Assembly (NCBI GenBank): GCA_964523675.1 | Contig: CAZFZT010000034.1 | Location: forward strand, 1 to 34,846 | DNA length: 34,846 nt | Direction of reading: 5' to 3' | From: CAZFZT01 sp964523675 | GTDB lineage: Bacteria; Planctomycetota; Phycisphaerae; Phycisphaerales; SM1A02 | Part shown: piece by piece, positions 14,870-22,484 of the stretch | Layout: every line of letters begins with the position of its first letter | Numbering within the stretch: position 1 is the first letter of the stretch | Made by a program: the position numbers and the translations under genes | The notes under the pieces: model-generated | Told to the model about the DNA's origin: nothing | The model's database searches: none | What the model saw: only the letters and a program-made list of their open reading frames with translations

Positions 14870-17521
14870 TTATCCCCAATTCGCCAGAAGCAAGAGCAGG
14901 TCAGCAACACCAACCGCGCAGTTTCCATCAAGGTCAGCAACGCACTCTCCCGGGGCGCAGTCGTTGCACTGGCCCCACATGCCCAGAAGCAGCAACAAAT
15001 CCGGCACGCCGACCGCGCCATCACCATCCAGATCACCTGGAAGGTCGACCTTCACCACCGGAATGTCGATGATCTGGTCCGCGCTGCCGACGAGCGTGCC
15101 GTAGTAGATACTGAGGCCGTTTCGGTTGAGAACGCCCTCCCCATCTGCGAACTCAAGAACATCCACGTAAAGGGCCTCTGGAATCTCGCTGCCCAAGCCG
15201 GGCATCCGATTGCCGTTGTCGATGGCGTCTTCGAGATAGACGTGTGCGCCTTCGCCGATGCGAAGGATGGAGAGATCGAAGTTGTTGTCGTAGCCGTCGG
15301 GCGTATCACCGCTGTCCGCTCCGCCGACTTCAAGGCGTCCCCAACTCTCCCATTCGCCGACATCGGCAGCGACGCCGCCGATCATCGCAAGGACAGAATC
15401 ATCCCCCCAGAACCAGTTCGCTTCGTCTGTCATCGCAAAGATGAATGCTTCCTCGATGTTAATGACGCTGAACTCGCCATCGCCGCCGGCAAGGTTCAAG
15501 TCGGCATCCACCTCGAGTTCTGCCGACTCCGCTGCCTCAAGTCGCTTCAACACGGCATTGATGCGCCGCAACTCGGCTCGACCTTGAACTTCAAGGCCGA
15601 CGAACAAAACCGCCAGAATGTCTTCAAGCGTCAACGCCTGGTGCGTGGCTACGAACACGCGATCAGCAGTGATGTCCTCTTCGAAGATCAGCGTTCCGAA
15701 CCCGATCGCGTCAATGTTGCCGCTGGTCGTGGTCGGCACATTCACCATCGCATCGCCATCTGCGAACACAAAGTCAATATCGGGATCGGCCTGCCATACC
15801 GACCCTTCACTGCCCGCCGTGACATTCGAACTCTCCACATGCATTGTCGCGCCGGAGTCCGTCTTGATCTGCGTTTGCCCGTCGATCGCCAGCGTCAGAT
15901 TCTCCAGCGTCACCGGCCCGTTGGCGGCCATGATGAACGGCTCGCCCGTAAGAATGAGATCAAGCGCATCGAACGTGCCATTGTCAATCCGCGCCTGCGC
16001 CTGCATCTTCAGAATCGCCTCCACGCCGCCCGTGAATGTCGTCGTGTTGAAGAAGACGTTGTTGATGGTGAGGGTTGAGTGGTCAGCAACCTCGCCGCTC
16101 ACATCGATGAGCAGGGTGTCGGAGACAATCCATTCGCCCTCAGCCACAAGCTGCGGCTGCGGCGCGTTCGGATTGCCTTGAACCGTGACGTGCTCAACGG
16201 TCGTGTCAGACACCGTCAGCGTCGCGTCCTGCTCGAGCAACTTCACATCGCCCCAGCGGAACACCACCTGTTGACAGTTCACATTCCCCGCAATGGTGAG
16301 GGCATCATCATCCGAGTCAGCATCACCTTCAATCGTCGAGTCCGAAAGCAATGTATTCGAAAGAACAATTGTGGCATCCGAAGCAAGATTGACCTGCGCT
16401 CCGCTCAGCGAGCCGCCGGTTATCGTGTTCTCGCCTTCGAGATGAAGCGTCCACGTCTGGCCGGCGTCGGTTGACTTGAAGACACCATTGGATTCGACAG
16501 ACGCATAAATGACATTGGTGGCCGGCTCGACCACCATTTGAAGATCTTCAAGCGTTGTATTGGTGAGCGCAGCCGTGTTCTTGAGTTCAACACTTCCGCT
16601 GTTGTTGCCGTTGATGGTGATCGAGTCCGCAATGACGTCGTCAAGCGTCGCTGTCGCGCTGAGATCGATCTGCACCAGACCCGACTCTAACGAGACATCG
16701 AAGAAACTCGAATCCGTGAACACATCAACGTTGCCGCGCACCGTGAGACCGTCCGCCCCGTCGAACGTTGCATTCTGCATGCCGATGATGTTCGATCCCG
16801 TGTTCTCAATCAAGCCCGAACCCGAGATGCTGCTGTTCGTAAAGGAAACATCACCGCCGCATGCCTCGATCAGCGCATCAACCTCGACCGTGACGAAGAA
16901 GAAGACGAGGTCAACGGCGTCAATGTCGGCGACAATGCGTTCGAGGACCTTGAACGAACTGCCGGAAGCGCCCTGCAGCACGCCGCCGCCGCGCAACACG
17001 GTGTCGTTGCTGGCAAGCGCACCATCACCAAGCGTCACATGCACGCCGCCACCTGCCTGAATGAGACAGTTGCCCGGCCCGCCGAGCATGTGAATCTCAC
17101 CGATGCCCGTGACGTGCGCATCCTGCTCGACGAAGAACAGCCGTGCGAGGCCGACACCCTTCGGGTTGACCTGAAGCGTGCCATCAAGCGCAAGCAACCC
17201 GCCGCGGATGAACAGCGAGCCTGGCGCGTCCATCGTGAGTGTGTTGCCCTCTTTGATGGTGAGCGTCTGGATGTTGATCGGTGCGGTGTCGATGAGAACC
17301 TGCACATCTTCATCGGGGCCGCCTTCAATGATGACGTGGTACGTGGTGTCGCCGCTGTTGTTTGGAACGCCGACGGGGTTCCAGTTGGCTGGTTCCGCCC
17401 AGCGGTTCGTAACGCCGTTGCCTGTCCACGTGGCGGTGATCTCCGCTGCGTGAGCGCGGCCGGCGCTCACGAGCATCATGGCGCAGCCGAGTGTTCCGAT
17501 CATCTTGATTGCCGTGTGCAT
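14870..17521 (-). CDS. Large secreted beta-rich protein with dockerin-like tail
   Basis: An 883-residue extracellular or surface protein. A signal peptide ends near AHA-A (residues 24-26). The region from residue 30 (TWTGNG..NRWAEPANWNPVG) is the start seen in planctomycete beta-helix/autotransporter-like proteins. A long stretch of short beta repeats follows. It includes one BNR/Asp-box (STDAGQTW, 350-357), usual in beta-propellers. The C-terminus has two EF-hand-like dockerin loops (D-L-D-G-D-G...V-P-D and D-L-D-G-N-C...V-A-D) with a Cys-rich link, and ends exactly at Trp-Gly. AGGAGG lies 7 nt before ATG 17521. It is convergent with the UbiB gene and divergent from the sigma factor gene. 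Function unknown; adhesion or carbohydrate binding is possible. Confidence 0.85.
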   Translation of the reverse strand: MHTAIKMIGTLGCAMMLVSAGRAHAAEITATWTGNGVTNRWAEPANWNPVGVPNNSGDTTYHVIIEGGPDEDVQVLIDTAPINIQTLTIKEGNTLTMDAPGSLFIRGGLLALDGTLQVNPKGVGLARLFFVEQDAHVTGIGEIHMLGGPGNCLIQAGGGVHVTLGDGALASNDTVLRGGGVLQGASGSSFKVLERIVADIDAVDLVFFFVTVEVDALIEACGGDVSFTNSSISGSGLIENTGSNIIGMQNATFDGADGLTVRGNVDVFTDSSFFDVSLESGLVQIDLSATATLDDVIADSITINGNNSGSVELKNTAALTNTTLEDLQMVVEPATNVIYASVESNGVFKSTDAGQTWTLHLEGENTITGGSLSGAQVNLASDATIVLSNTLLSDSTIEGDADSDDDALTIAGNVNCQQVVFRWGDVKLLEQDATLTVSDTTVEHVTVQGNPNAPQPQLVAEGEWIVSDTLLIDVSGEVADHSTLTINNVFFNTTTFTGGVEAILKMQAQARIDNGTFDALDLILTGEPFIMAANGPVTLENLTLAIDGQTQIKTDSGATMHVESSNVTAGSEGSVWQADPDIDFVFADGDAMVNVPTTTSGNIDAIGFGTLIFEEDITADRVFVATHQALTLEDILAVLFVGLEVQGRAELRRINAVLKRLEAAESAELEVDADLNLAGGDGEFSVINIEEAFIFAMTDEANWFWGDDSVLAMIGGVAADVGEWESWGRLEVGGADSGDTPDGYDNNFDLSILRIGEGAHVYLEDAIDNGNRMPGLGSEIPEALYVDVLEFADGEGVLNRNGLSIYYGTLVGSADQIIDIPVVKVDLPGDLDGDGAVGVPDLLLLLGMWGQCNDCAPGECVADLDGNCAVGVADLLLLLANWG

Positions 17522-17593
17522 GAGTTCCTCCTACGTTGTGTACGGTGCCGCGGCCGCGGCGTCTCGCATGTCCCTCCACATATTGCGACCCTA

Positions 17594-17628
17594 CAGGCCG
17601 ATCTCTGTCACGGCCTGCTTCTTTTTTT
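17594..17628 (+). terminator. Intrinsic terminator upstream of the ECF sigma gene
   Basis: CAGGCCG (17594-17600) pairs with CGGCCTG (17611-17617) around a 10-nt loop. CTTC and seven T follow on the plus strand. The nearest upstream plus gene is UbiB, ending at 14797, so this would stop long readthrough antisense to the secreted-protein gene, or act as an attenuator if a promoter lies just upstream. Confidence 0.7.
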
Positions 17629-17651
17629 GCGTGTTCCTTCCGGCTCTGCAG

Positions 17652-17657
17652 TAGAAT
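17652..17657 (+). promoter_or_regulatory. TAGAAT -10 candidate for sigma/kinase operon
   Basis: TAGAAT lies 20 nt before ATG 17678 and downstream of the intrinsic terminator. No -35 close to consensus is seen at 16-18 bp, which would fit an alternative (perhaps autoregulated) sigma factor; that last point is inference. Confidence 0.35.
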
Positions 17658-17677
17658 GGGCGTCATTGGGATGCCAC

Positions 17678-18280
17678 ATGGAATGGCTCACGACATCCAC
17701 GATCCTGCGCGACCTGGGCGCAAGCGATGACAGCGACGCGTGGACGCGCCTGGTGCAGCGTTTTCATGGACCGATCGTTGCGTTTGCGCTTCGTATGGGT
17801 CACAGCGCTCAGGATGCTGAAGATGTCGCGCAGGAGACGCTTGCAGTGTTCGTGCACTCATTTCGCAGGGGAAAGTACGATCGAAAGCGCGGCAGATTGA
17901 GCAAGTGGCTCTTCGGGATCGCCTATCGCGTCTCATGCAAACTGCGAACGGCGCGGTCCCGCAAGCCGGAGACCGCCGCACTTGATGAACAGGCCATCAG
18001 CGACGATCACCGCCTGCCTCGTCAGAGCGCGAACGAGGTGTGGGACAGGGAGTGGGAACAGGCGATGATGGCCGAAGTCCTTCGGCAGGTTCGTGCTGAG
18101 GTCGAGCCGCAGACGTTTCGCATCTTTGAGATGGTCGTTCTTGAAGGGCGATCGGCTGCGGAGGTGGCGCGCGAGCTGCGTCTTCCGAGCACAGTGGTGT
18201 ACAACTCGAAGCACCGCGTGATCACGCGCTGCCGCCGGTGGCGGGCGATGCTGGAGCAGGTGCGGGAGCGGGATGTGTGA
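17678..18280 (+). CDS. ECF-type RNA polymerase sigma factor
   Basis: A 200-residue extracytoplasmic-function sigma factor. Region 2 spans about residues 18-85, with DAEDVAQETLAVF for core binding and -10 recognition and GRLSKWLFGIAYR at its end. Region 4 (about 140-190) has a helix-turn-helix for -35 recognition (LEGRSAAEVARELRLPSTVVYNSKHRV). The frame is open upstream to 17039, but that part is antisense to the secreted-protein gene, so I start at ATG 17678. The stop overlaps a possible start of the kinase gene (ATG 18273). Sigma factors paired with Ser/Thr kinases are common in planctomycetes, where the kinase is thought to control the sigma factor. Confidence 0.9.
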   Translation: MEWLTTSTILRDLGASDDSDAWTRLVQRFHGPIVAFALRMGHSAQDAEDVAQETLAVFVHSFRRGKYDRKRGRLSKWLFGIAYRVSCKLRTARSRKPETAALDEQAISDDHRLPRQSANEVWDREWEQAMMAEVLRQVRAEVEPQTFRIFEMVVLEGRSAAEVARELRLPSTVVYNSKHRVITRCRRWRAMLEQVRERDV

Positions 18281-18347
18281 CGGTGATCGGCGGCGGCTGG
18301 CAGAGATTGCGGCCGGGCGAGGCAATACAAGCAGGAGTACACGCACC

Positions 18348-20876
18348 ATGCAAAACAAATGCGTGACAACAATACAGGCGGAGGAACTCCTCAGCGGTTC
18401 GCTCGACGATGAGCGCAGCAGCGTGATCATGGCGCATGTGACCGGCTGTGCGCCGTGCCGCCGTCGAGTGGACCGGGTGCGGCGGAATCTGGCGTTCGCG
18501 GATCGGCTGAGAGGAAATCTCAGCCGCGACCATTCGGGCGACGTTGCGCTTTCGCCGCCCCCGCCGCTGCACTGGCCGCAGGTCTCAAGCCGGTATGAAG
18601 TGCTCGATGAACTTGGGCGCGGCGGCATGGCGGTGGTGTACCGCGCGAAGCAGCTCAATCCGCCGCGACTCGTTGCGCTGAAGGTGCTGAGCGTGGCGCA
18701 GACGTTCGATGCGCGGCATACGAAGCTTCTTGAGCGAGAAGCGCGGGTGCTGGCGCTGCTCAATCATCCCAACCTTGCCGCGATCTACGATGCCGGCCGA
18801 ACCGACGACGGCCGGCCGTTCCTCGCGATGGAACTCATCGACGGCCTGCCGCTGAACACGTATGCGCAGCAAAACGCGCTTCCGCTGCGGCAGCGGCTTG
18901 CACTGTTTCTGGAAGTGTGCGCCGCCGTCGAGCATGCCCACCAGCGCGGCGTCATTCATCGTGATCTCAAGCCGTCCAACGTCCTCGTGGCCGGCGAAGG
19001 TCATGTGAAGGTGCTTGATTTTGGCCTGGCGCGGCTGCTGGAATCGAGCGATGCGTTCCGCGAAGGGTCGATTGACCTTGAAGCCGGCTCCATTGCGGGC
19101 ACCCTGCCGTACATGAGCCCCGAGCAGGTGCGCGCGGAGCATGATCGAATCGACTTGCGTAGCGATGTGTATGCGCTGGGCGTCCTGCTTTATGAACTGC
19201 TCACCGGATCGCTGCCGTACGCGGTCGATCGGATGAATGTCGCAGCGTCGGCGAGGGTGATCTGCGAGCAGGCACCCCTCAAGCCGGGCCTGCGCGTCGC
19301 GGCATTGCGAGGTGACCTTGAAACGATCATGCTCAAGGCGATCGAGAAGGAGCCGCCTGCGCGCTATGCATCGGTCTCGGCCATGGCGGATGACCTTCGG
19401 CGATACATGCACGGCGAGCCGATCTCGGCCCGGCCGGCCACGCTGCGTTACCAGTTGGGCAAGTTGATCGCGCGGCACACGGCGTTCTTTACGGCGGCGG
19501 CCGGGGCGGCGCTGCTGCTGACGGGACTTGTCGCTGCGCTGACGCTGCAAACGCTACGGCTGGATATGCAGCGCCTGGAGGCGATCGAAGCGCAGTGGGA
19601 TGAGCAGGCAGCCCGGATCGAGGCGCAGCGGCAATCGCGCATCGCCGGCGCGGTCAATGCGTTCCTCTTCGACATGCTCGGCTCGGCCGATCCCGAATCA
19701 GGCAGCGGTGGAACCAGCCCCGACGAGCTGCGCGTCGTCGATGCCCTTGCCGGTGCGGTGAAGCGCGCGGAAGAGGGCTTCGCAAGCCAGCCAGATGTCG
19801 AAGCAGGCGTGCGCTTTACGATCGGGAACACGCTTCGCGCGCTGGGGCGGCTGACTGAAGCGGCGGAGCAACTCGAAGCTGCGCTCAACATTCAGCGCGC
19901 CATCTACCCCGGCGATCACGCGGACACAGCATTGACGCTCAACAAGCTCGGCCGGTGCCGACATGAAATGGGGCAGCACGACCTTGCGGAGGAGGCGTAC
20001 CGGCAGTCGCTCGACATGCGAAAGCGGCTGCATGGCGACGTTCATGCGGAAGTGGCGGATGTCATCAACAATCTTGCGGAGCTTGCGTCCGGCAGGGGGC
20101 GCTTTGACGAAGCCGAAACGCTGCATCGGCAGGCGCTTGCGATTCGGCAGCGCGTCTTCGGCGAGCGTGATGTGTCGATTGCCACGAGCATGAACAACCT
20201 TGGCGGCGTGCTGTATCGCAAGGGTGATCTGGCCGGCGCGGAGCGCTGTTTTCGCGAGTCGCTGGAGATGGATACGCCCTTGCGGGGCAGGGACCATCCG
20301 AACATCATTGCGACGCTCGGCAACCTTGCGGTGATCGTGATGAGCCGTGATCCGGCCGAGGCCGAGCCGCTGTTGCGTGATGTGCTGGAGCGGCGCAGGC
20401 GTACGCTGGGCGAGCATCATCCGCTGGTGGGGCTTGACTCCTTCAATCTGGCGATGTGCGCGTTTCGCCAGCACAATCTGGCTGATGCCCGATCGCATCT
20501 GCATGAAGCGCTTGCGGTGTACAGCGCAGCGCATGGCGAAGCGCATCCGGATATCGCGCGCGTGCTGCATAACCTTGCGATGCTGGAGGATCAGTTGGGC
20601 GAGGCCACGGCCGAGGAGACGTTGCGGCGAGCGCTTGCGATGCGCGAGGCGTTGCTGGGGCCGGAGCATCCTGATGCGATTTCATCGCAGTTCGCGCTGG
20701 GCAGGATGCTGGCGAAGCCCGCCGATCGGACGGGCAGGCAGGATCGGTGGGCCGAGGCCGAGCAGTTGATGCGCGGCGGGCTTGAGCGGGCCGAGCGCGC
20801 GTTGCCCGCCGAGCACCCCATGCTTGCCATGTACCGGAGGATGTATGAGGAGATGACGGCTCAAGAGAAGCCGTGA
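18348..20876 (+). CDS. Ser/Thr protein kinase with zinc finger, TM helix and TPRs
   Basis: An 842-residue membrane kinase. The N-terminus resembles an anti-sigma zinc finger with His30-x3-Cys34-x2-Cys37. The Hanks-type kinase domain covers about 82-355: P-loop GRGGMAVV (90-97), Lys112 in VALK, HRDLKPSN (204-211), DFG (224-226) and GTLPYMSPEQ. One membrane helix lies at about 377-400. The rest is TPRs of the NB-ARC/kinesin-light-chain type (units of about 42 residues with repeated HPD/HAD-type turns). AGGAG sits 10 nt before ATG 18348. An in-frame ATG at 18273, overlapping the sigma stop, would add 25 residues. With its neighbour it forms a probable one-operon signalling unit: TPRs outside sense, the kinase or zinc finger acts on the sigma factor. 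Confidence 0.88.
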   Translation: MQNKCVTTIQAEELLSGSLDDERSSVIMAHVTGCAPCRRRVDRVRRNLAFADRLRGNLSRDHSGDVALSPPPPLHWPQVSSRYEVLDELGRGGMAVVYRAKQLNPPRLVALKVLSVAQTFDARHTKLLEREARVLALLNHPNLAAIYDAGRTDDGRPFLAMELIDGLPLNTYAQQNALPLRQRLALFLEVCAAVEHAHQRGVIHRDLKPSNVLVAGEGHVKVLDFGLARLLESSDAFREGSIDLEAGSIAGTLPYMSPEQVRAEHDRIDLRSDVYALGVLLYELLTGSLPYAVDRMNVAASARVICEQAPLKPGLRVAALRGDLETIMLKAIEKEPPARYASVSAMADDLRRYMHGEPISARPATLRYQLGKLIARHTAFFTAAAGAALLLTGLVAALTLQTLRLDMQRLEAIEAQWDEQAARIEAQRQSRIAGAVNAFLFDMLGSADPESGSGGTSPDELRVVDALAGAVKRAEEGFASQPDVEAGVRFTIGNTLRALGRLTEAAEQLEAALNIQRAIYPGDHADTALTLNKLGRCRHEMGQHDLAEEAYRQSLDMRKRLHGDVHAEVADVINNLAELASGRGRFDEAETLHRQALAIRQRVFGERDVSIATSMNNLGGVLYRKGDLAGAERCFRESLEMDTPLRGRDHPNIIATLGNLAVIVMSRDPAEAEPLLRDVLERRRRTLGEHHPLVGLDSFNLAMCAFRQHNLADARSHLHEALAVYSAAHGEAHPDIARVLHNLAMLEDQLGEATAEETLRRALAMREALLGPEHPDAISSQFALGRMLAKPADRTGRQDRWAEAEQLMRGGLERAERALPAEHPMLAMYRRMYEEMTAQEKP

Positions 20877-20894
20877 GTTCGAGTGCCGGGGAAG

Positions 20895-20950
20895 GGCTGT
20901 CGGCTGTCGGCTGTCGGCTGTTGGCTGTTGGCTGTTGGCTGTTGGCTCTC
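20895..20950. repeat. Tandem heptamer array GGCTGT(C/T)
   Basis: Seven consecutive 7-nt units run from 20895 to 20943: three GGCTGTC then four GGCTGTT, with a degenerate eighth (GGCTCTC). It starts 18 nt after the kinase stop codon. In translation the reverse strand gives a 7-residue Ser-Gln-Gln-Pro-Thr-Ala-Asn periodicity, which I take to be a by-product. Confidence 0.95.
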
Positions 20951-21091
20951 TTTCGACGCCCGCCTGCCGGACGGGCAGGTTTCGACGTTTCGACGTTTCG
21001 ACCTTTCGACGTTTCGACCTTTCGACGTTTCGACGTTTCGACGTTTCGACGTTTCGACTTGTCGACGTTTCGACGTTTCGAGGTTTCGGTC
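20951..21091. repeat. Tandem octamer array TTTCGACG with internal palindrome
   Basis: One TTTCGACG unit (20951-20958) is followed by a GC palindrome (CCTGCC 20963-20968, GGCAGG 20974-20979), then about 14 units of 8 nt from 20980 to 21091. Variants end in C, T or GG, and one unit is TGTCGACG. Together with the heptamer array this fills nearly the whole 232-nt space between the convergent kinase and secreted-protein genes. No gene is evident in it. Confidence 0.95.
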
Positions 21092-21108
21092 TTGGCGCTC
21101 ATTCGGCC

Positions 21109-22431
21109 TCATCCCCACGAGGAAATCATGATCAACACATCGGCGACGCCAACGGCGCAGTTGCCGTCGAGATCAGCGGGGCACGTTCCGGTTCCGGTTC
21201 CGGTTCCGGGGGAGCAGTCGCTGCAGGCTCCCCACGAACTGAGCAGGATGATCAGGTCCGGCACGCCGACGCTGCCATCGCCATTCAGATCAGGCGTCAG
21301 GCCGACGGGTCCGATCACCATGTCCATCGGCATGCCGCCGAGTGCGATGGGCGTCTTCGTCAATTGCTCGTCATTGGCTGTATCGACCACGTACATGCCG
21401 CCGGCGCTGGCGGGCATGTACAGAAGGCCGGTGAGCGGATCGATGAGCAGCGCATCGAGATAGTTGCCCCAGTCAAAGACGATCTCCAGACCGGTGTCCG
21501 GCCCGTGCGTGATGGTGAACGGCTTGAGATGGTTGGACGCGACGATGTCCGTATGAAAGAGAAAGTAGCCGCGCTCATCATCGACCATAACGAAGCCGCC
21601 GATCGCAGCAAGCTCACTTTCGGCAGCGATGAATCCCTCGGAGGTGAGGGTGTTGAGGTTGATGTACTCGATGCCGCCACTGAGGTCGAGATGATTCTCG
21701 GCGGTCGCGCTGACAAGAAGAAACGAAGCGTCGCTTGCCACATGCATGCGCAGCCGCGCCGATGGGCCGTCGAGTTCGATGCCGTCAATCTTCAGCGTTT
21801 TCGGGTCCGCATCGAGAAGCGTCTCGGTCGCAAGATCGATGACGGCGAGCGCAGCCGGGCCGGCAAGCCACGGCTTCTCTGCATCAACGCGCCGAATCTG
21901 CACGAACAGCCGCTCGCCGTCGCTCGCCATGCGCACCATGTCAGGATTGCCATCTTCATCGGCGAGGACGCTCAAATCGATGGCGTCACTGCCTTCGCCG
22001 GTCATCGGATTGACGCGGTACAGATGCGAGGCGCCGAATCGCGAGACATACGCAAGGTTCGGCGCGACGACGTAAATGTCGCGCGGCTGGGTGCCCACGC
22101 CGACGCTGAATGAGTTCAGTTCTTTGCCCTCGCCATCGAAGACGCGCACCAGGTCCGACTCCGGCTCGACGACAAAGACTCTGCCGAATGCCGACTGCAC
22201 CGCCGCATCTGCAGAATCAAGGTCGGCGATGTGCACATGTTTCCATGGTTCCACGCGCTCCACGGCAATGAGCGCGCCGCCCCCGCCCGTCGCAGTCGTC
22301 ATGAAAATGCGCGACCCACCCCCGCCGCCATCATCGGCTGCGCTTGCAGTGCCATGCCCGAGCACGAGCGAGACAAACAGCGCTGCGCCCATCAAACGGC
22401 CGCCAATCCTCCTCACGATCTTCTCTGCCAT
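21109..22431 (-). CDS. Secreted beta-propeller-like protein with dockerin-like tail
   Basis: A 440-residue exported protein. The signal peptide (GRLMGAALFVSLVLGHGTASA) is followed by a Gly-rich stretch. The middle has repeated beta-propeller blades (for example VFVVEPESDLVRVFDG, PRDIYVVAPNLAYVSRFG, LLYMPASAGGMYVVDT). The tail has two dockerin-like loops (D-L-N-G-D-G...V-P-D; D-L-D-G-N-C...V-A-D) joined by a Cys pair and a Gly-Thr repeat encoded by a GTTCCG hexanucleotide repeat near 21186-21211, and ends at Trp-Gly. I choose ATG 22431 because TACGAT precedes it by exactly 6 nt; ATG 22437 is an alternative, and the longer frame to 22587 runs into the next gene. Probable surface protein; ligand unknown. 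Confidence 0.82.
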   Translation of the reverse strand: MAEKIVRRIGGRLMGAALFVSLVLGHGTASAADDGGGGGSRIFMTTATGGGGALIAVERVEPWKHVHIADLDSADAAVQSAFGRVFVVEPESDLVRVFDGEGKELNSFSVGVGTQPRDIYVVAPNLAYVSRFGASHLYRVNPMTGEGSDAIDLSVLADEDGNPDMVRMASDGERLFVQIRRVDAEKPWLAGPAALAVIDLATETLLDADPKTLKIDGIELDGPSARLRMHVASDASFLLVSATAENHLDLSGGIEYINLNTLTSEGFIAAESELAAIGGFVMVDDERGYFLFHTDIVASNHLKPFTITHGPDTGLEIVFDWGNYLDALLIDPLTGLLYMPASAGGMYVVDTANDEQLTKTPIALGGMPMDMVIGPVGLTPDLNGDGSVGVPDLIILLSSWGACSDCSPGTGTGTGTCPADLDGNCAVGVADVLIMISSWG

Positions 22432-22437
22432 GTCCAT

Positions 22438-22443
22438 ATCGTA
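22438..22443 (-). promoter_or_regulatory. TACGAT hexamer 6 nt before ATG (leaderless candidate)
   Basis: On the minus strand TACGAT ends 6 nt before ATG 22431, with no Shine-Dalgarno. Hexamer and spacing are identical to those before ATG 6581. TTGCCG lies 13 bp further upstream, close to the TTGCGG at the same distance at 6581. Confidence 0.45.
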
Positions 22444-22484
22444 CCGGAGGCGCGAGCGGCAAAGAACCGTCACGATCAGGCCAC

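Noticed and set aside
15242..16078. Plus-strand ORF of 278 codons
   Set aside because: Antisense to the large secreted protein, whose signal peptide and dockerin tail fix the coding strand.
20895..21091. CRISPR array
   Set aside because: Units are 7-8 nt, directly adjacent and without spacers; no cas genes are nearby.
20443..21118. Minus-strand ORFs rich in ETSKRRNV and QQPTANS repeats
   Set aside because: They are translations of the 8-nt and 7-nt arrays and of the kinase antisense strand; no start site or domain supports a protein.
20935..22113. Plus-strand ORF of 392 codons beginning with a VSTFRRFD repeat
   Set aside because: Its first part is the octamer array read in one frame, and the rest is antisense to the secreted beta-propeller-like gene.
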